A stretch of DNA of 64,000 bases, taken from positions 11,718,001-11,782,000 of the forward strand of contig NC_079515.1 in the NCBI RefSeq assembly GCF_000801105.2, in the 5' to 3' direction. A model generated the notes under the pieces. The model did not search any database and was not told the DNA's origin. It saw only the letters and a list, made by a program, of their open reading frames with translations. Positions 23,201-39,292 of this stretch are shown piece by piece; position 1 is the stretch's first letter; every line of letters begins with the position of its first letter. A program made the translations under genes and the position numbers. This DNA is from Raphanus sativus (taxonomy: Eukaryota > Streptophyta > Magnoliopsida > Brassicales > Brassicaceae).

Positions 23201-24016
23201 TGGGTCCGACCTAGTGGAGTACAAAAATAACTAGAATGTAAAAGCCACAAGGCCCACAACTATACTATCTGATCTAGCTTGTTAAAAGCTTACCTCTTTG
23301 ACTTTCTTGTTAATTACATCCCCAGCAATACGGGAGAGAAACCCGCCAGCGACAGAGAGCAACTGGACAACTCGGCTAGCAACAGCACGAGGCCGTTTAC
23401 CCCAATAAGCAGAGATGGTAGCCGGATCATAAACCAAAGGCAAGAACTCACTGCTCTCACCAGTCTGCAAACGAAGAAGAAGAAAAGAAACATTCACAAA
23501 AAAAAAAATGCTGCTAATAAGTCAAAAGACTAAAACTTTGAGCTGAAAGATTATTACTAATTGTTTACCTCTACAAGCCTGAGCTGAATACTATCATCTG
23601 CGAAAGTCGAATCCTTCAAGTTCTGGCCACGAAGGCCTCTCATCAGCACAGATAACTGTTCGTCTTCTTCCATCTGAGCTCTCACTCTCTTAATCTCTTT
23701 CGACACATCGTTTATTCTCTGTTTCATGGTTTTCCCCCAAAAAAATTCAAATTTCGACAATCACAAATCTAAAATTGAATAAAATCGGGAGGATCTTAAC
23801 CGTGGAGACATTATTGTTGACTGGAGTTGACGCAGACGAAGACGAAGAAGATGATCCGTTTACGGTGGTAGTAGGTTTGGGATCAGTGGCGACAGCTAGA
23901 ATCCGGCGAGAGCGGTTACGGCGAGGGGTGCTGGAGACGAAGGAGCGGCGGGAGGAGAAGGAGAATCGAGTTGGTTGAGGTCCAGAGTAGACGAGCCTCG
24001 GGACTGCTGCTTCCAT
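20246..24016 (-). CDS. ABC1/UbiB-family atypical kinase, chloroplast (At3g24190-like)
   Basis: Thirteen exons on the minus strand: 24016-23801, 23718-23569, 23464-23294, 22998-22855, 22732-22627, 22540-22392, 22308-22183, 22086-21943, 21840-21753, 21629-21256, 21158-20835, 20718-20488, 20380-20246; 785 aa. The N terminus is rich in Ser and Arg ([20 protein letters not shown]), as in plastid transit peptides. ABC1 motifs in order: [18 protein letters not shown] (KxGQ), [17 protein letters not shown] (Lys), [23 protein letters not shown], and ILDFG. These are the UbiB-type kinase elements; plant members act in plastoglobules on prenyl-lipid metabolism. The intron after exon 6 has a GC donor (CAG|GCAAGT at 22391-22390). 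Confidence 0.92.
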
Positions 24017-24318
24017 GGGAGAAAGAGAGATGTTTTTTTGAGATTTGAGTGATTGGTGGTGTTGATGATGATGATGATGAAGAAGCAGAGGCTGCCTCTC
24101 TTCGTCTTAGAGAGTGTTTTGTATTTCACGGGATGTTTAACGGCAATGGAGGGACCACGTGGCACAACCAAGCGCATATGAAATTACTCGGTTGCTATTA
24201 ATTTTTTTTATTATTATTTGTTTCCTTTTTCATTTATTGAGGTCGTTGTTTTATACTCTTTATACAGACGGTGCGACGATGGGACTGGGACATCATAAGT
24301 TTCAAAACAAAAAAGAAA

Positions 24319-24404
24319 TGGGGCGAGAGAGGCTCGAACTCTCGACCTCAGGATTACTCAGATAGCTATGAGACCTACGCGCTAGCCAACTGCGCCACCG
24401 CCCC
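24319..24404 (-). tRNA. tRNA-Met (elongator, CAT) with intron
   Basis: The minus-strand sequence folds as a tRNA: acceptor GGGGCGG/TCGCCCC, D stem GCGC/GCGC, T arm GAGAG-TTCGAGC-CTCTC and variable loop AGGTC. The anticodon loop is CTCATAA, interrupted after the base 3' of the CAT anticodon by a 12-nt intron (about GCTATCTGAGTA). Plant elongator tRNA-Met genes normally carry an intron here. The discriminator is A. A pol III T-run follows (TTTCTTTTTTG, plus-strand 24318 downward). The unpaired T-T at the base of the anticodon loop is also seen in other elongator tRNA-Met sequences. Confidence 0.93.
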
Positions 24405-24879
24405 TTCTGTTTAGCTTGTCTAAGCTATCTTTCAAATCTACGTTACGAATTTGCTGGTGAATATGGTGGCATTAGCTTGAAAGATTGATCTTTGAGGATA
24501 TCAATTAAAATTTCATATCGAAATGTCAAATAAAAATCATCTATGATACATGCATGCAGTCCTCACTCTTGACTAGGGATGTTAAAATGAGTAAATCCTA
24601 CCTATTTAAAACCTATTTTATTTAGAACACATGCCTATTTACAACCATATAAAATAAAATTTACGAGAACTGCATTTAGACCCTTAAATTTTACACTGAT
24701 CCATTAAAATCTAATTAGTCTCATTTAGATTTTATAAACTTAAATGTTATGTTACTAAAATTTTGGAATTTAACTAGTACACATTGGTTAAAACAAAAAA
24801 ATCAATTAGACATTTGATATTTCTTCCGTCGAAGAGCAAATGGCGATCTGAACTGTCCACTCAATATCAAAAGGAGTGA

Positions 24880-25275
24880 TCCTTGAAAATCATGTGGTCA
24901 ATATGGAAAAACAGGAACTCATTTCTTTTCAAAGGCAATCTTTCAACAGGCCCTCTTTTCGTTAATTCAATCTATGAAGAATTGGAGCATTGGTTTCTAA
25001 TCAAAGATTTGGATTTTCAAGTATTACTCCTCAAATCTTCAAGCTTTCATGTCTTGGCGGGTTGAATCTCAGTCTCATCATGCCCTTTTGCCAGCATTTC
25101 TAATAGCAAATAGTGTCTTCAAGTTGGATCTGTTTCAATCATATATTGCATGAGACTTCCCTTCATGGCTTAAGGACCACTTCGTTTAGATTTTGTCCTT
25201 TCCGATTGCTTTGATCCTCCTTAGTATGTAATTATCCTTACTTTTATAAATGAAAACGTTTGTGTGAAAAAAAAA
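24880..25275 (+). mobile_element. LINE 3'-end fragment with poly-A tail
   Basis: An ORF remnant at 24883-25065 reads KIMWSIWKNRNSFLFKGN followed by VNSIYEELEHWFL. This matches the C-terminal 'WxIWKxRN' region of plant L1-type LINE ORF2/RNase H proteins. About 200 bp of 3' UTR-like sequence leads to GTGTGAAAAAAAAATAAGG (about 25260-25276). The element is 5'-truncated, as is typical of LINE insertions. Confidence 0.6.
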
Positions 25276-25481
25276 TAAGGTTAAGAAAAACAAATTATGT
25301 TTGGTCTTCTCTTGTATATTTATTAATTTCTCTCATTGAGAAAACTCCATTGGCTTGAAGAAAAGCCACGTCAGAGAACCTCACAACAACACCCCCTACG
25401 CATTATGGCGTTCACATCTTTCGTTGGTAGGTTTCACTAATTAGCATATGTTTTAGAGTTAACCAATAAGTTGGTATGGTA

Positions 25482-26126
25482 TCTATCTTATTAAAACAGA
25501 AACATTCCTTGGACCTAACATTTATTTTGTAAATTTTTAAATTAAATACACCTTTATACTTTATAGTTAAACCTACTTTAAATCACTAATGTTTCTTTCT
25601 TTATACTACTATTCATGTTTCCAAACAATATACTTATTTCTTTATATTACTATCAATGTTTCCAAACAATATATTTTTATACTACTATCAATGTTTCCAA
25701 ACAATACAATAATTAATTTTAGTTATTTTATATCTATCAGTTTTTCTTTAAAATTTTCTAGAAACGTCATAATTTCATAAATTGCAAAATAATGAACTTT
25801 AAAATTTGGATTATAAGATTACAAATTATGAAAATATTACAATTTAAATCAAATTAGATTACATATCGGTCATCCATCAGTTCAATCGGTTAGTCTCGGG
25901 TTTTAGTGATTTTTTAATATGAATTTTTAAAAAACTTAAATTGAATTGTCAGATCTCCGGATTAACCGGTATAATCACAATCGGGTTGAATTTAAAAACA
26001 CTGATTTAAATACAAAAATATTTTAAATACACACTCTTTAAAAATTACCAAAATATTTGTTAAGTTATTAGTAAATTTTTTCATCGTAAAATATTCCGCG
26101 CTTCCAAAGCGCGGATCAAGATCTAG
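25482..26126 (+). mobile_element. Short non-autonomous Helitron
   Basis: It starts TCTATCTTATTAAAACAGAA right after A at 25481. It ends with the hairpin CCGCGC-TTCCAAA-GCGCGG (26096-26114), a spacer and CTAG (26123-26126), followed by T at 26127. This is the full Helitron signature with insertion between A and T. It has no coding capacity. It lies between tRNA-Met and glutathione reductase. Confidence 0.88.
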
Positions 26127-26592
26127 TATATACATTAAAAAGATAATCATTTGATATTTGCTGATATTAAGTACGCAGTCATCAAAAAGTACGACCACTC
26201 TTAACCAAAAATAATAAAAAAGATAAAAGCAAATATAAAAGGAAAAAAAGGATTTTGTTCGCGATCATCAAAACCTTGAGAGATTCGATTCACATACACA
26301 CACACACAATCATTAGTTTTATTGGCACCGCAATCCTTCCTTCGTGTCTGGATCTCAAGTAGTGTTCTTATTACACACACACCATCTTAGAGAGAGGTAC
26401 GCTCTCTCTCTCTCTCCTTCTCCTTTGTACTGATTTCGTTTCCGAATAAGATCTCATCACCCTCCTTTCGATTGGGCCTTTGTACTGATTCGAGATTTGC
26501 TTTTTTTTTAATTTCCATTTCCCGTGAGTTCTGATTAGTGTTTTCTTTTTTTTTTTTCAAATAAAAGTTTGGATTCTTGATTCTGCACAATC

Positions 26593-30109
<3,517 letters not shown>

Positions 30110-31013
30110 ACCGCCAAAATTTTAAAAGACAATTTGCATAAAACACTTTATTAGAGGTCAGACCGAGACGTGAGTTTCCTCACTCATGTTCCAATAAATG
30201 TTTTTTTTTGGTCAACATGTTCCAATAAATGTTTTGTATAAGTTTTTGTTTGTTTGTTGATTTACTTCTAAAATTCAGAAAACACAAAATTTCAATTTCT
30301 GCTTCTCTTGTTGCTAGTGAAACTTCGCCACCAAATATATGCTTTATCTTTGGATAAAATTCTCTCCCTTTTGGTCATATCGTGTTCGTCAATTTTGTTT
30401 GGTAAGTTTTTGTTTCAATGGTGTATTTAATTGGACAAGGTTAGTTAGACTAAGAAACGTAAAACCAAGTTCAAATCTACATATAATTGGATCATGTTAT
30501 TTGGAGTTAGAACGTGTGCAAGAGCATCTCTTTCCACTCCATATTAACGAAATAATTTAACCTTTTTAACTAAAAAACTCTATCAAACATTCTAAAATCA
30601 TTTGAAAACTTTAAAACTCCATAATTTTTTTTTTAAATAACGGTAGGTTTCATAATACATTATAAAATATCATATTCAATAATACTGGATTTTAAATGAA
30701 TTTTTAAAATTCATATCTGAATAACAATAGATTTGTCAGTATTTTATAAAATGTCATGTTCAATAATATTAGATTTTAAATTAATTTTTGATACAAATCA
30801 CTTAAAACTCTCAATTAAATACACCTCCTTAAAATAAAATGAGAAATGAAACAATGAATAAAAAATAAAAATACTAATTAACAAATGAAATAATATTTTT
30901 TGTTTATTATTATATTTTAGAGTAAAATATGAAACGTGGATAAAAATATTTAAGAGTATGGTTAATGATACTTCCTTGAGTCTTTTAATAATAAATTAAA
31001 TTCATGTAATAAA
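30110..31013. other. GR 3' UTR and AT-rich intergenic DNA
   Basis: The first 130 bp is 3' UTR-like. A short repeat occurs there (ATGTTCCAATAAATGTTTT twice, at about 30187 and 30219). The rest is AT-rich without a gene or a recognised element end. Confidence 0.5.
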
Positions 31014-31021
31014 CATATACG

Positions 31022-31731
31022 TAGGCCTGGGCGTTCGGGTACCCGTTGGCATTCAGATCGGGTTTTTCGGATTTTCGGGTTTACAGTCCTAGGTCCCATA
31101 GTAAAATTTCATTAGTATGGGTCAGGTTCGGATAATAACACTTCGGGTTCGGTGAAAAATTATATTGCGTCCTAAAACCCATAAAGTAACCATATATCAT
31201 TCGGGTTCGGGTTATATCGGTTCGGTTTGGATATAACCAAAGTAAAAACAAAAACTTAAAGAAAAACATAAAGAAAAACAACTAGATTAATAAAAATTAA
31301 TCTATCACACATAAAATTGCTAAAATAACAATAAAACGTTAAATCAAGTATGAAAACAAATATTATATGTAAACAATATATATTATATTATAGAGAATAG
31401 ACTTGTTATTCCAATGAACAAATTATAAATTACTTATTTATAACTAATTGTGTACTTAAAACATTTTTAATATTGTTAATATTTATTATTATATATCATA
31501 TTACCACAAATATTAAATTTAATAACTAAAATACTTATATATATATTTCAAAATATTTATATTGACTATTAGTTTCGGGTTTTTCTTGTTACCATTTCGG
31601 GTTCAGATATTTTTTATACCATTCTACAAGACCTGTTCGGGTATTTTTATATTTCGGGTCGGATAACGGGTCGGGTTTTTCGGTTCGGGTTCGGTTCAGA
31701 TTTCGGGTTCCGAATTTTATGCCCAGGCCTA
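31022..31731. mobile_element. hAT-like non-autonomous element with perfect 8-bp duplication
   Basis: The terminal inverted repeat is TAGGCCTGGGC / GCCCAGGCCTA (11 bp perfect), and an 8-bp target duplication CATATACG lies on both sides (31014-31021 and 31732-31739). The 8-bp size points to the hAT superfamily. Both arms are rich in CGGGTTCGG-type words and the centre is AT-rich. No transposase is present. Confidence 0.85.
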
Positions 31732-31739
31732 CATATACG

Positions 31740-33137
31740 TATGTATGGGACGTTAAATTGTGTTTCCCGCCTTTTTCGGTTAACGAAGTAAGCAAGTTGC
31801 TAAAAGAACGATATACATTGTTTTATTAATCGATAATACCATGAATTTTACCGGGTTTCAGCTATGTTATATAAATGTTTTAGAATCTATTTTACTATAT
31901 TTTAGAGTTTCTTAGAATGTTTACAGGTTCGTGTATATTTTAGAGTGATATAATGATTTTGGAATATTTTAGAAATAAAAATAAAAGAAACTCGTAGTTG
32001 TTCATCGAACCAGCCGAGAGTCGACATCAGAGTCAAACGTCGATCAAACATCACTTATCATCGATCGACAGCGAGTCGCGAGAAGCGGGCCGTATGTCAT
32101 GACCGATTTATATCCCAAATCCCACACAGAATTATCACTGGTCGACTTTAACCTAATATTTATAGGTTCTGTCATTCTATTGGGAAACACACGTTTTTCA
32201 TACTTTTATATTTTTGCAGCAACTAGTTTAGGATTTTTAATAATTTGGAGAGAAAATTCAATTTTTTCAGATTTTTGTGTTGGAACTCCAATTTTTTACC
32301 TTATTCTTTTTTTTGCAGTTTATTCAAATCATTATCATATTTTACTTGAGTATGTCTGAGTAATTTACTTGATAGATTTATGATTTAGTTAGCGTTATGA
32401 ATGATTAGCCAAAACTATAGAATTGCTAAAATGATAGAAATCTTTCGAAGAATTACTTGTAATGCTTGTGTTCTGTAGTAGCTAATATATGAGTAGAGTC
32501 TAATTTCAAAATCCGAAAAGTTCGATATCCGAATGGAACTGATCTAAACAGTCTTTCATTCAAACACTTGAATTATTATGGTTAACACGTAAAATATATG
32601 ATGTCAAATTATTATGGTAAAAATAATTAATGAAGTAGTTAAGAATTGTGAAAAAGAATGTAAAAGATAATAAAATAATTAAAAATATGTAGATTCTGTT
32701 TTATAATTGTATAATAAATGCTACCAAATTATTTGGAAAATAATAATAAATAAAGTAGTTAAGATGAGTGAAAATAAGGAAAAGAAAAACTGTATTAAAT
32801 TTGTAGAAAATAATGAATACAATTGTTTAATATTAAATAAACATATATAATATTTAACACAAGTATATAATTTAATTTTAATCTTAACTCTAATATTATA
32901 ATAATTTGTATTTGGATAATATTTCCAATAAAAATAAGAAAAACTAGATATAGTATTAATTATTAGAATTATAAACTAAATATAAAATAAATGTAATACT
33001 GATATTAATCTTAGATATTGTTAATATGGACTTTCAATGTCTATTTATTAATTAAATATTTTAAATATCATGGTAAGTATACATTTTAAAATATATATTG
33101 TAAAAATAATAGTATATATCGGTATAATAGATTAATG
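31740..33137. other. AT-rich intergenic DNA
   Basis: No gene was recognised. The reading frames present (for example 32099-32359) are hydrophobic by composition and unlike known proteins. There is a short GC-richer island at 32000-32100 (TCGACATCAGAGTCAAACGTCG). Confidence 0.5.
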
Positions 33138-33146
33138 TTTTAATTA

Positions 33147-34391
33147 GAGAAAATTCCTTAAAAATACACGGACTGAATTTCATTTGCTGAAAAATATACG
33201 AACTTTTTAGGCTTCCCAAGAAATACACAGATTAATTTTGGTTGTCCATATAATACATCAACTTTTGAATTATGGAGGTTTCACACTTCGATTTTAACGA
33301 CGTTAACTCTGATTAACGGAACGTTAAGACGCCATTAGAAGACGTTAACTCTGATTCAAAAGTTTATGTATTTCATGGACAACGAAAATTAGTTTGTGTA
33401 TTTTTTGGAAAGCCTAAAAAGTTCGTGTATTTTTTCAGCAAATAAAATTTAGTCTGTGTATTTTTAAAGAATTTACCTATTTTTTGTGCAACATCATATT
33501 TCTTTTATTCAAGATTTATTATAATCAGGTTTAGCAGTTTAGGTCTAGGTATTTTAGCCGGATTCAAAAACTTGAACCGGAACTGACCCGAAAATATTCG
33601 GTCCAAAACCAAACTGAAAGTGTGTACAAGTATTTGTTGGGTCGAAAATTCTTCTACTCGAAAGAATCGAAACCAAAAAGAACTGATCTGAATAGACTCA
33701 TATGTAATAAAATCGACCCGGATCCAATAAAATTGATCCGAATCCAATAAAATCGACCCAAATCCAATATAAACTATCTGTAAAATGTTATTGTATTCGG
33801 GTCGATTTTGTTGGATTCGGGTCGTTTTATTGGATCTGGGTCTATTCGGATCAGTTCTTTTCGGTTTCGATTCTTTCGAGTAGAAGAATTTTCGACCTAA
33901 CAAATACTTGTACACTTTCGATTTGGTTTTGGACCGAATATGTTCGGGTTAGTTCCAGTTTAAGTTTTTGAATCCGGGTAAAATGCCTAGACCTAAACTG
34001 CTAAACCTGATTATAATAAATCTTGAATAAAAGAAATATGATGTTGCACAAAAAATAGGTAAATTTCCTAAAAAATGCACAGACTAAATTTTCTTTGCTG
34101 AAAAAATACACGAACTTTTTAGGCTTTCCAAAAAAATACACAGACTAATTTTGGTTGTCCATAAAATACATAAACTTTTGAACCAGAGTTAACGTCATCT
34201 AACAGCGTCTTAACGTTCCGTTAATTAGAGTTAATGTCGTTCAAATCGAAGTGTAAAACCTCCAAAATTCAAAAGTTCATGTATTTTATGGACAACTAAA
34301 ATTAATCTGTGTATTTTTTGGGAAGCCTAAAAAGTTCGTGTGTTTTTTCATCAAATGAAATTCAGTCTGTGTATTTTTAAGGAATTTTTCT
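33147..34391. mobile_element. Near-palindromic (foldback) MULE, 1.25 kb
   Basis: The left arm starts GAGAAAATTCCTTAAAAATACAC; the right end reverse-complemented reads GAAAAATTCCTTAAAAATACAC. The 9-bp duplication TTTTAATTA is present on both sides (33138-33146 and 34392-34400). The arms remain complementary for about 600 bp to a centre near 33770-33790. Included are inner blocks such as AGCAGTTTAGGTCTAGGTAT (about 33534) and its counterpart ending at about 34003. No coding capacity was found. Confidence 0.85.
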
Positions 34392-34400
34392 TTTTAATTA

Positions 34401-35028
34401 TTTTAAATATCATTATATATATATTAAAATTAAATTTTAAATAATAATATTAATTAAGCTAATGAATAATTCTAAAATCATGAAAGAGATGACAAATAAG
34501 CAAATTCATTTTTCAAATAATAGTAGATACAAAATAGATAATAAATATTTTGAAAACAAATACTCGATTTTGACAAATAGATCAAGTAGCATGTAGTTGT
34601 TGATTTTTTTCTCCAATACTTGATGTATAAGTACTTGTTTCAAATAAGTCAAGTCTAAATCGTAAATACCATTACTTGAACAGGACAAATCAAGTACTAA
34701 TTAAAATTCCATGATCAAATGCTCTTACAGCTCTTACATGAAAATAACAGAAGATTACATGAAGTGTCCAAATATTTCTTTATTATTATTAAGAATCAGA
34801 TTCAGATACATATGTAAGAAGAAAATAAATTATAAATCTTGAATGCAACCTTATGGCAATATACACAGAAACACATCCACAGGTGACAGGTCTGGTCACA
34901 AAAAGTGTCATCCTTCTCTTAAAACATTCAAATAAGACTGGCTTTGATGATACACACAAAAAGATGAAAACGATCAACGTGAAAATTTATCGGTGTCCAC
35001 TTGACGTTTTGAAGCTTTATTTTATGTC
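34401..35028. other. AT-rich DNA and 3' UTR of the PMP gene
   Basis: 34401-34780 is AT-rich with no gene. 34790-35028 is probably the 3' UTR of the minus-strand PMP gene. No RNA gene was recognised. Confidence 0.45.
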
Positions 35029-37335
35029 TCAATCGAGCTTCACGTTTGAATATAGGAGCGTGTCCTTCGTCAAAGGCATGTACATAAGGAAGTACACCTG
35101 CAAAGCACGACTGTCAACTCCAACAACATATACATTCAATACTAAGCTACAACTCGGCTGGATAGTTTTTTATTGGCTGAAGAGAGGATAAGGAATTAAT
35201 GTGAACTTACCCCAAGGATAGTTGCAATGAGAAGGATTATTCCAGTTAACCATGCAAGCGTCAGCCTAACAAGTATAACTTGAGCGATAATGGCTGCACT
35301 TGGAACTCCCTCTACCTCAGCCATCGACCTTGCAGATGAACCATAAGAAGAAGACCCAACTCTTAACAGATTAGCGGATTCTTGATTTACTCTCTCATCA
35401 AGGAGAATCACTCCAACAATTTGGCCTGCAACAGCCCAAACATTTCTCAGCTTACATACAAACAGTAAAGAAAAAGAAACATAGTATGTAGTATTTCCAT
35501 TGAGGAGTTTCATTCAAAGTGTCCACCATCTTGAACTACTTTCTAAGGCAAATATTTTGAAAATGAGTTTATCAAATCACAGCTACAGTTTCACCTTTAT
35601 GAGATGTCTCCAACAGATCGAATAGCTTTGATAGTGTGGCAAGCAGTACATCCATCCCTTGCTTGGCCATACCTTGTCCATACTCCTGTGCTAAAGCCTG
35701 TAATTTCAAGCGAGAGTAAATAATATTAGACACGATGATGACAAGCTCTGCCGGACAAGCTGTGCAAGAGAATGAAGGACAAATAAACGCTCTTACATGG
35801 ATACCGCCAAAGCGTCCAACCGTTAACTCAGCAGGTCTCTCAATACCATGAGCTAAATCCTCATGAAGAGTGACTAACCCTCTTATATTCTTATATAAAG
35901 CCAAAAGGTTCGATGCAAATTTTCTCTCTGCTTCCTGCACACAGTAGCAAAAGTCAAAAGCAATTCTGGAACCTCGTCCTGGGAAAGTATACAACTTCAT
36001 GGAGTTAATGATAACACCTTTTCCAAATGAAACTCCACGTTAGCACCACCAGACAGAGGGATACTAAGCAATCCAGTCAATGGTTCAGCAGAGCCAACAT
36101 ATGATCCACCCAACCAAGATGCCTAGAGATAATATTACCACACCATTAACTATTAAAATAAAAAAGGCATAAAAAGTGTTATTCACTTTTAGAATGAAAG
36201 AAACTGTCAACTTACAAACTCATTCATGTCTTTGTCCATCATATCAGATGAGGGTTCATTGACAGACATAACAGCCACTCCAGTTTCTGTAGGAATTTGG
36301 AAAGTTTATGTAATGTATATAAAGCAAGACTTCAATCCAGATGAAGACACTAGAAACTAGAACTCAAGCCATCACGGCACCTGGAAGTTCAATATCAGCT
36401 TTGTCAGAATTGGAATTGATACTGCCTCTAATGGCATTGTCTAAGAAAGAATGACTAGGTAAGGTTTCCACAAGCGCATCTGCCAAGTCAAAAACAAACA
36501 CTTAAATTTAGACTTAAGAAGATTTTTGGTTCATGCCAAAGAACTAAAGGTTTCCAGTGTATTAACTGCATACCATCAGCTCCAGCGATTTCTAGCACAA
36601 AAGCAGCACGAGGCCTCTCAAATGGATTAGGTTTTAGAATCTTGTTCAGCTAAAACACAAAAAAAACAATTTTTATGATCAAGTACAGAACAAAAAAAAA
36701 AAACTAAAGCAGAGGATCCAGAAACCTTGGAGGAGCCATCAGGTGTCAAAGTAGATGGAGGTGCAAAACCCAACAAGGCAGACACTGCTGCCGATACTTC
36801 AGAGAGAGACATGGGAAGCGCCTGTGGATTTCCATATCAAAAGGAAGAACTATTACAAAAGAAGTAGCAACTCACAAACATGAATTTGAAATCTGTCTGG
36901 TGATCGCTCATCAAGAGCCAAAATGGAAAAAAAAAAAAGACAAAACTTGAGAGAGGTTGGTGCCACTTAGACCAAACAATGGATCTTATTGTATTTGCTT
37001 CAACGGAATCAGCCTAACTACATTGACCTGATCTATACGCCCAAACAAGAGAACATAATTTCTAACAAAGATCTAAGATTGAAACTTAAAAAAAAAGAGG
37101 CAAGTGAGAAGAATGAGATTACCTGCTCTGAAGGAGGACGAAGGTATTGGTTGTTGGATCCATCAATGAAGAAAACAGAACCACTGGCTTCTCCCTATCA
37201 CAAAAACCGATTCAGTTTATCAAAAGTCAAAAGTCAGATCCATAAGACATAGATTCCGTGGGAGACAAACGAAGAACGAACCCTGGAATTGAGGGTGAGA
37301 AGCAGAGAGACGACAAATATGTACAAAGCTTGCAT
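35029..37335 (-). CDS. PMP: Type I membrane protein PMP (At3g24160-like), possible VOA1/Ac45-type tail
   Basis: Eleven exons on the minus strand: 37335-37282, 37194-37123, 36821-36726, 36649-36574, 36479-36381, 36286-36216, 36122-36018, 35934-35797, 35697-35595, 35425-35211, 35097-35029; 365 aa, all GT-AG. The N terminus MQALYIFVVSLLLTLNSR is a signal peptide. The large luminal part has no catalytic motif I know (SEVSAAVSALLGFAPPSTL; EIAGADDALVETLP). One membrane helix lies near the C terminus (LAWLTGIILLIATILG), followed by a short tail ending SNVKLD. The helix-plus-tail arrangement resembles the Ac45/VOA1 accessory subunit of V-ATPase, a weak inference. It is intact and follows GR as in Arabidopsis. 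Confidence 0.85.
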
Positions 37336-38468
37336 CTTTAGAACCAGAAAGGGGGGAGAGAGAGAGAGATCGGAGTTAATCTGGCGAGAGAGATGTTTAA
37401 GGGAGGAGAGACAAGACAAAGCCAGATTTCGTAATGGAAGTGGTAGACACACCTTTGGCAATCAATACACGGTGTCAATTATCGGTCCAGGTTAATGTTT
37501 GGTCTCTGGTATTTTTATTTTATTTGGTTTACAACTTTTGTGATTTTTCCAAATATTGTTTAAATTTTTTTCTACAAACACTTTCAATAAAAAAAAATGT
37601 CATGACATACTAACAATTGTGACTTGGATTATGCTATCTAACTGTAACATTGACAATTATATTTAATATTAATTTATATTTTTGATAAAAGTTTAAAATA
37701 TGATAATAACTTATATATCTTCCTACTAATAATTGTATTCAAATATAGCATTTAACAATATAATGCTACAAATATAACAATAATTTACAAATTTCTAAAT
37801 ATTATTAAAAGGTCTATAATTATACAATTTTATTAATAAAAATTTTAAATTTTAGATTTTATGCAATGTTTTGAAAAATATATAATTTTTAAATCTTAAT
37901 ACCATTAATTTACTTTTTGGTATTTAAATTTTTAAAATACTATTTATTTTAATTTTTGATAATTACACATTTTTTATATCTAAATTGTTTTCTTAATTTT
38001 GTACAAGATGATATATTATATTTTAATAAAAGGAAATATATATATATATATATAATCTATCTAAGATTTTAGTTACATATATATAAATATACTCTTAAAT
38101 ATAATTAAAAAAAAATATATATATATATATATTATCTTAGTTTTTTATGTTTATTTAAGTCTAAATTTAAAATAAAATATTGGTAAGAATTAATAAAATA
38201 TAAAATATTAACAAAATATTATTTTAATTTTTCATTTTTTTGCAGATGGTGCAAAAAAAAACCTAGTGAAATTTATAAATGTAAACATGTAACCTCTCTC
38301 TAAACCTTCAAGCTTCTTTTCAACGTGACCGGCTCACGTGGCTTCTTCAGTACTGATGTTGGGCGTTTCTCTAGTAATCACTCATCACTAGAAGTCCGCT
38401 GATTTTCTAGTAATGCAGTGGTCTCGAAAGTTGCATGCATTTTTGTCATTCTATGATTTTTTTCAATT
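37336..38468. other. PMP promoter and AT-rich intergenic DNA
   Basis: 37336-37480 is the purine-rich leader/promoter (GGGGGGAGAGAGAGAGAG on the plus strand). 37500-38250 is AT-rich with (TA)n tracts at about 38038-38055 and 38112-38133. No gene was seen. Confidence 0.5.
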
Positions 38469-38476
38469 CTTATTGT

Positions 38477-39226
38477 TAGAGGTGTCAATTCGAACTGGTC
38501 CGGTCTGGTCCGGTCCAAATCCGCTAAGTCCATAAATATATGAGTCTGTTCGGTCTGTCCTGAAAATATTTTAAGCCTAGAATTTAAATCCCGGTCCGAC
38601 CTTTATAGGGTTATAGGGTTTTTCTGGTTTTTTGGACTTTTCGAAAAATAATTTGTCATTGTCGTTTCAAGCGTTTTAATACATATGAATTTTATAAAAA
38701 AAAAATCAGTTTTAACATTTAAAAAAAAATGTAAAGTGAATTTAAACTTCTTTTCTTTATCAAAAATATTTATTTTTCATATGTTTCAAAAAATATTATA
38801 AACTAACTGAATTTAATTAGTTTTAAATAATCAAATATAAATTTAAACTAAATATATAAGAGAACAAATTTATGATAAATAGGATCAAACGTTTCAGATT
38901 TTGTATGTTAAAAAAATGTTATCAAAAAGAGGTTACATTTGCAAATTTTAAAATATGACATTTGTAATGTCAAACAATAAGATGCATTAACATTTTTTTA
39001 TATTTTTATTAGAATTTAGATTAATAATATTTAAAATAAAATATAAAGTTTCGGTTTTCGGACCGATCTTAGTCCAAATAGGCTTAAGCCTAAAATATCC
39101 AAAGTCCAAATGAGCTTAATCCGAAAGATCCAATTGTTGTGAGCTTATAAAACTAAACTCAAACCCAATAATTTTTAGGGCCAGACGGTTTCGGACTGCG
39201 GACTTCGATTCTGATGGACATGTCTA
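38477..39226. mobile_element. hAT-like non-autonomous element
   Basis: It is flanked by a perfect 8-bp duplication CTTATTGT (38469-38476 and 39227-39234). The termini TAGAGGTGTCAAT and, inverted, TAGACATGTCCAT are imperfect inverted repeats. CCGGTCCG/GGACCGA-rich arms surround an AT-rich core. No coding sequence was found. Confidence 0.78.
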
Positions 39227-39292
39227 CTTATTGTTATCATTTTGGTATAAGTGAACTATTATATAAAATTCACCGTGTATGTGTGGAACTTA

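Noticed and set aside
33505..33915. 136-aa minus-strand ORF in the foldback MULE
   Set aside because: Spans the palindrome centre and is made of repetitive CGGGTC-type words; no domain recognised.
37289..37495. Plus-strand ORF upstream of PMP (Arg/Glu-rich)
   Set aside because: It runs through the purine-rich complement of the PMP leader and first exon; composition artefact.
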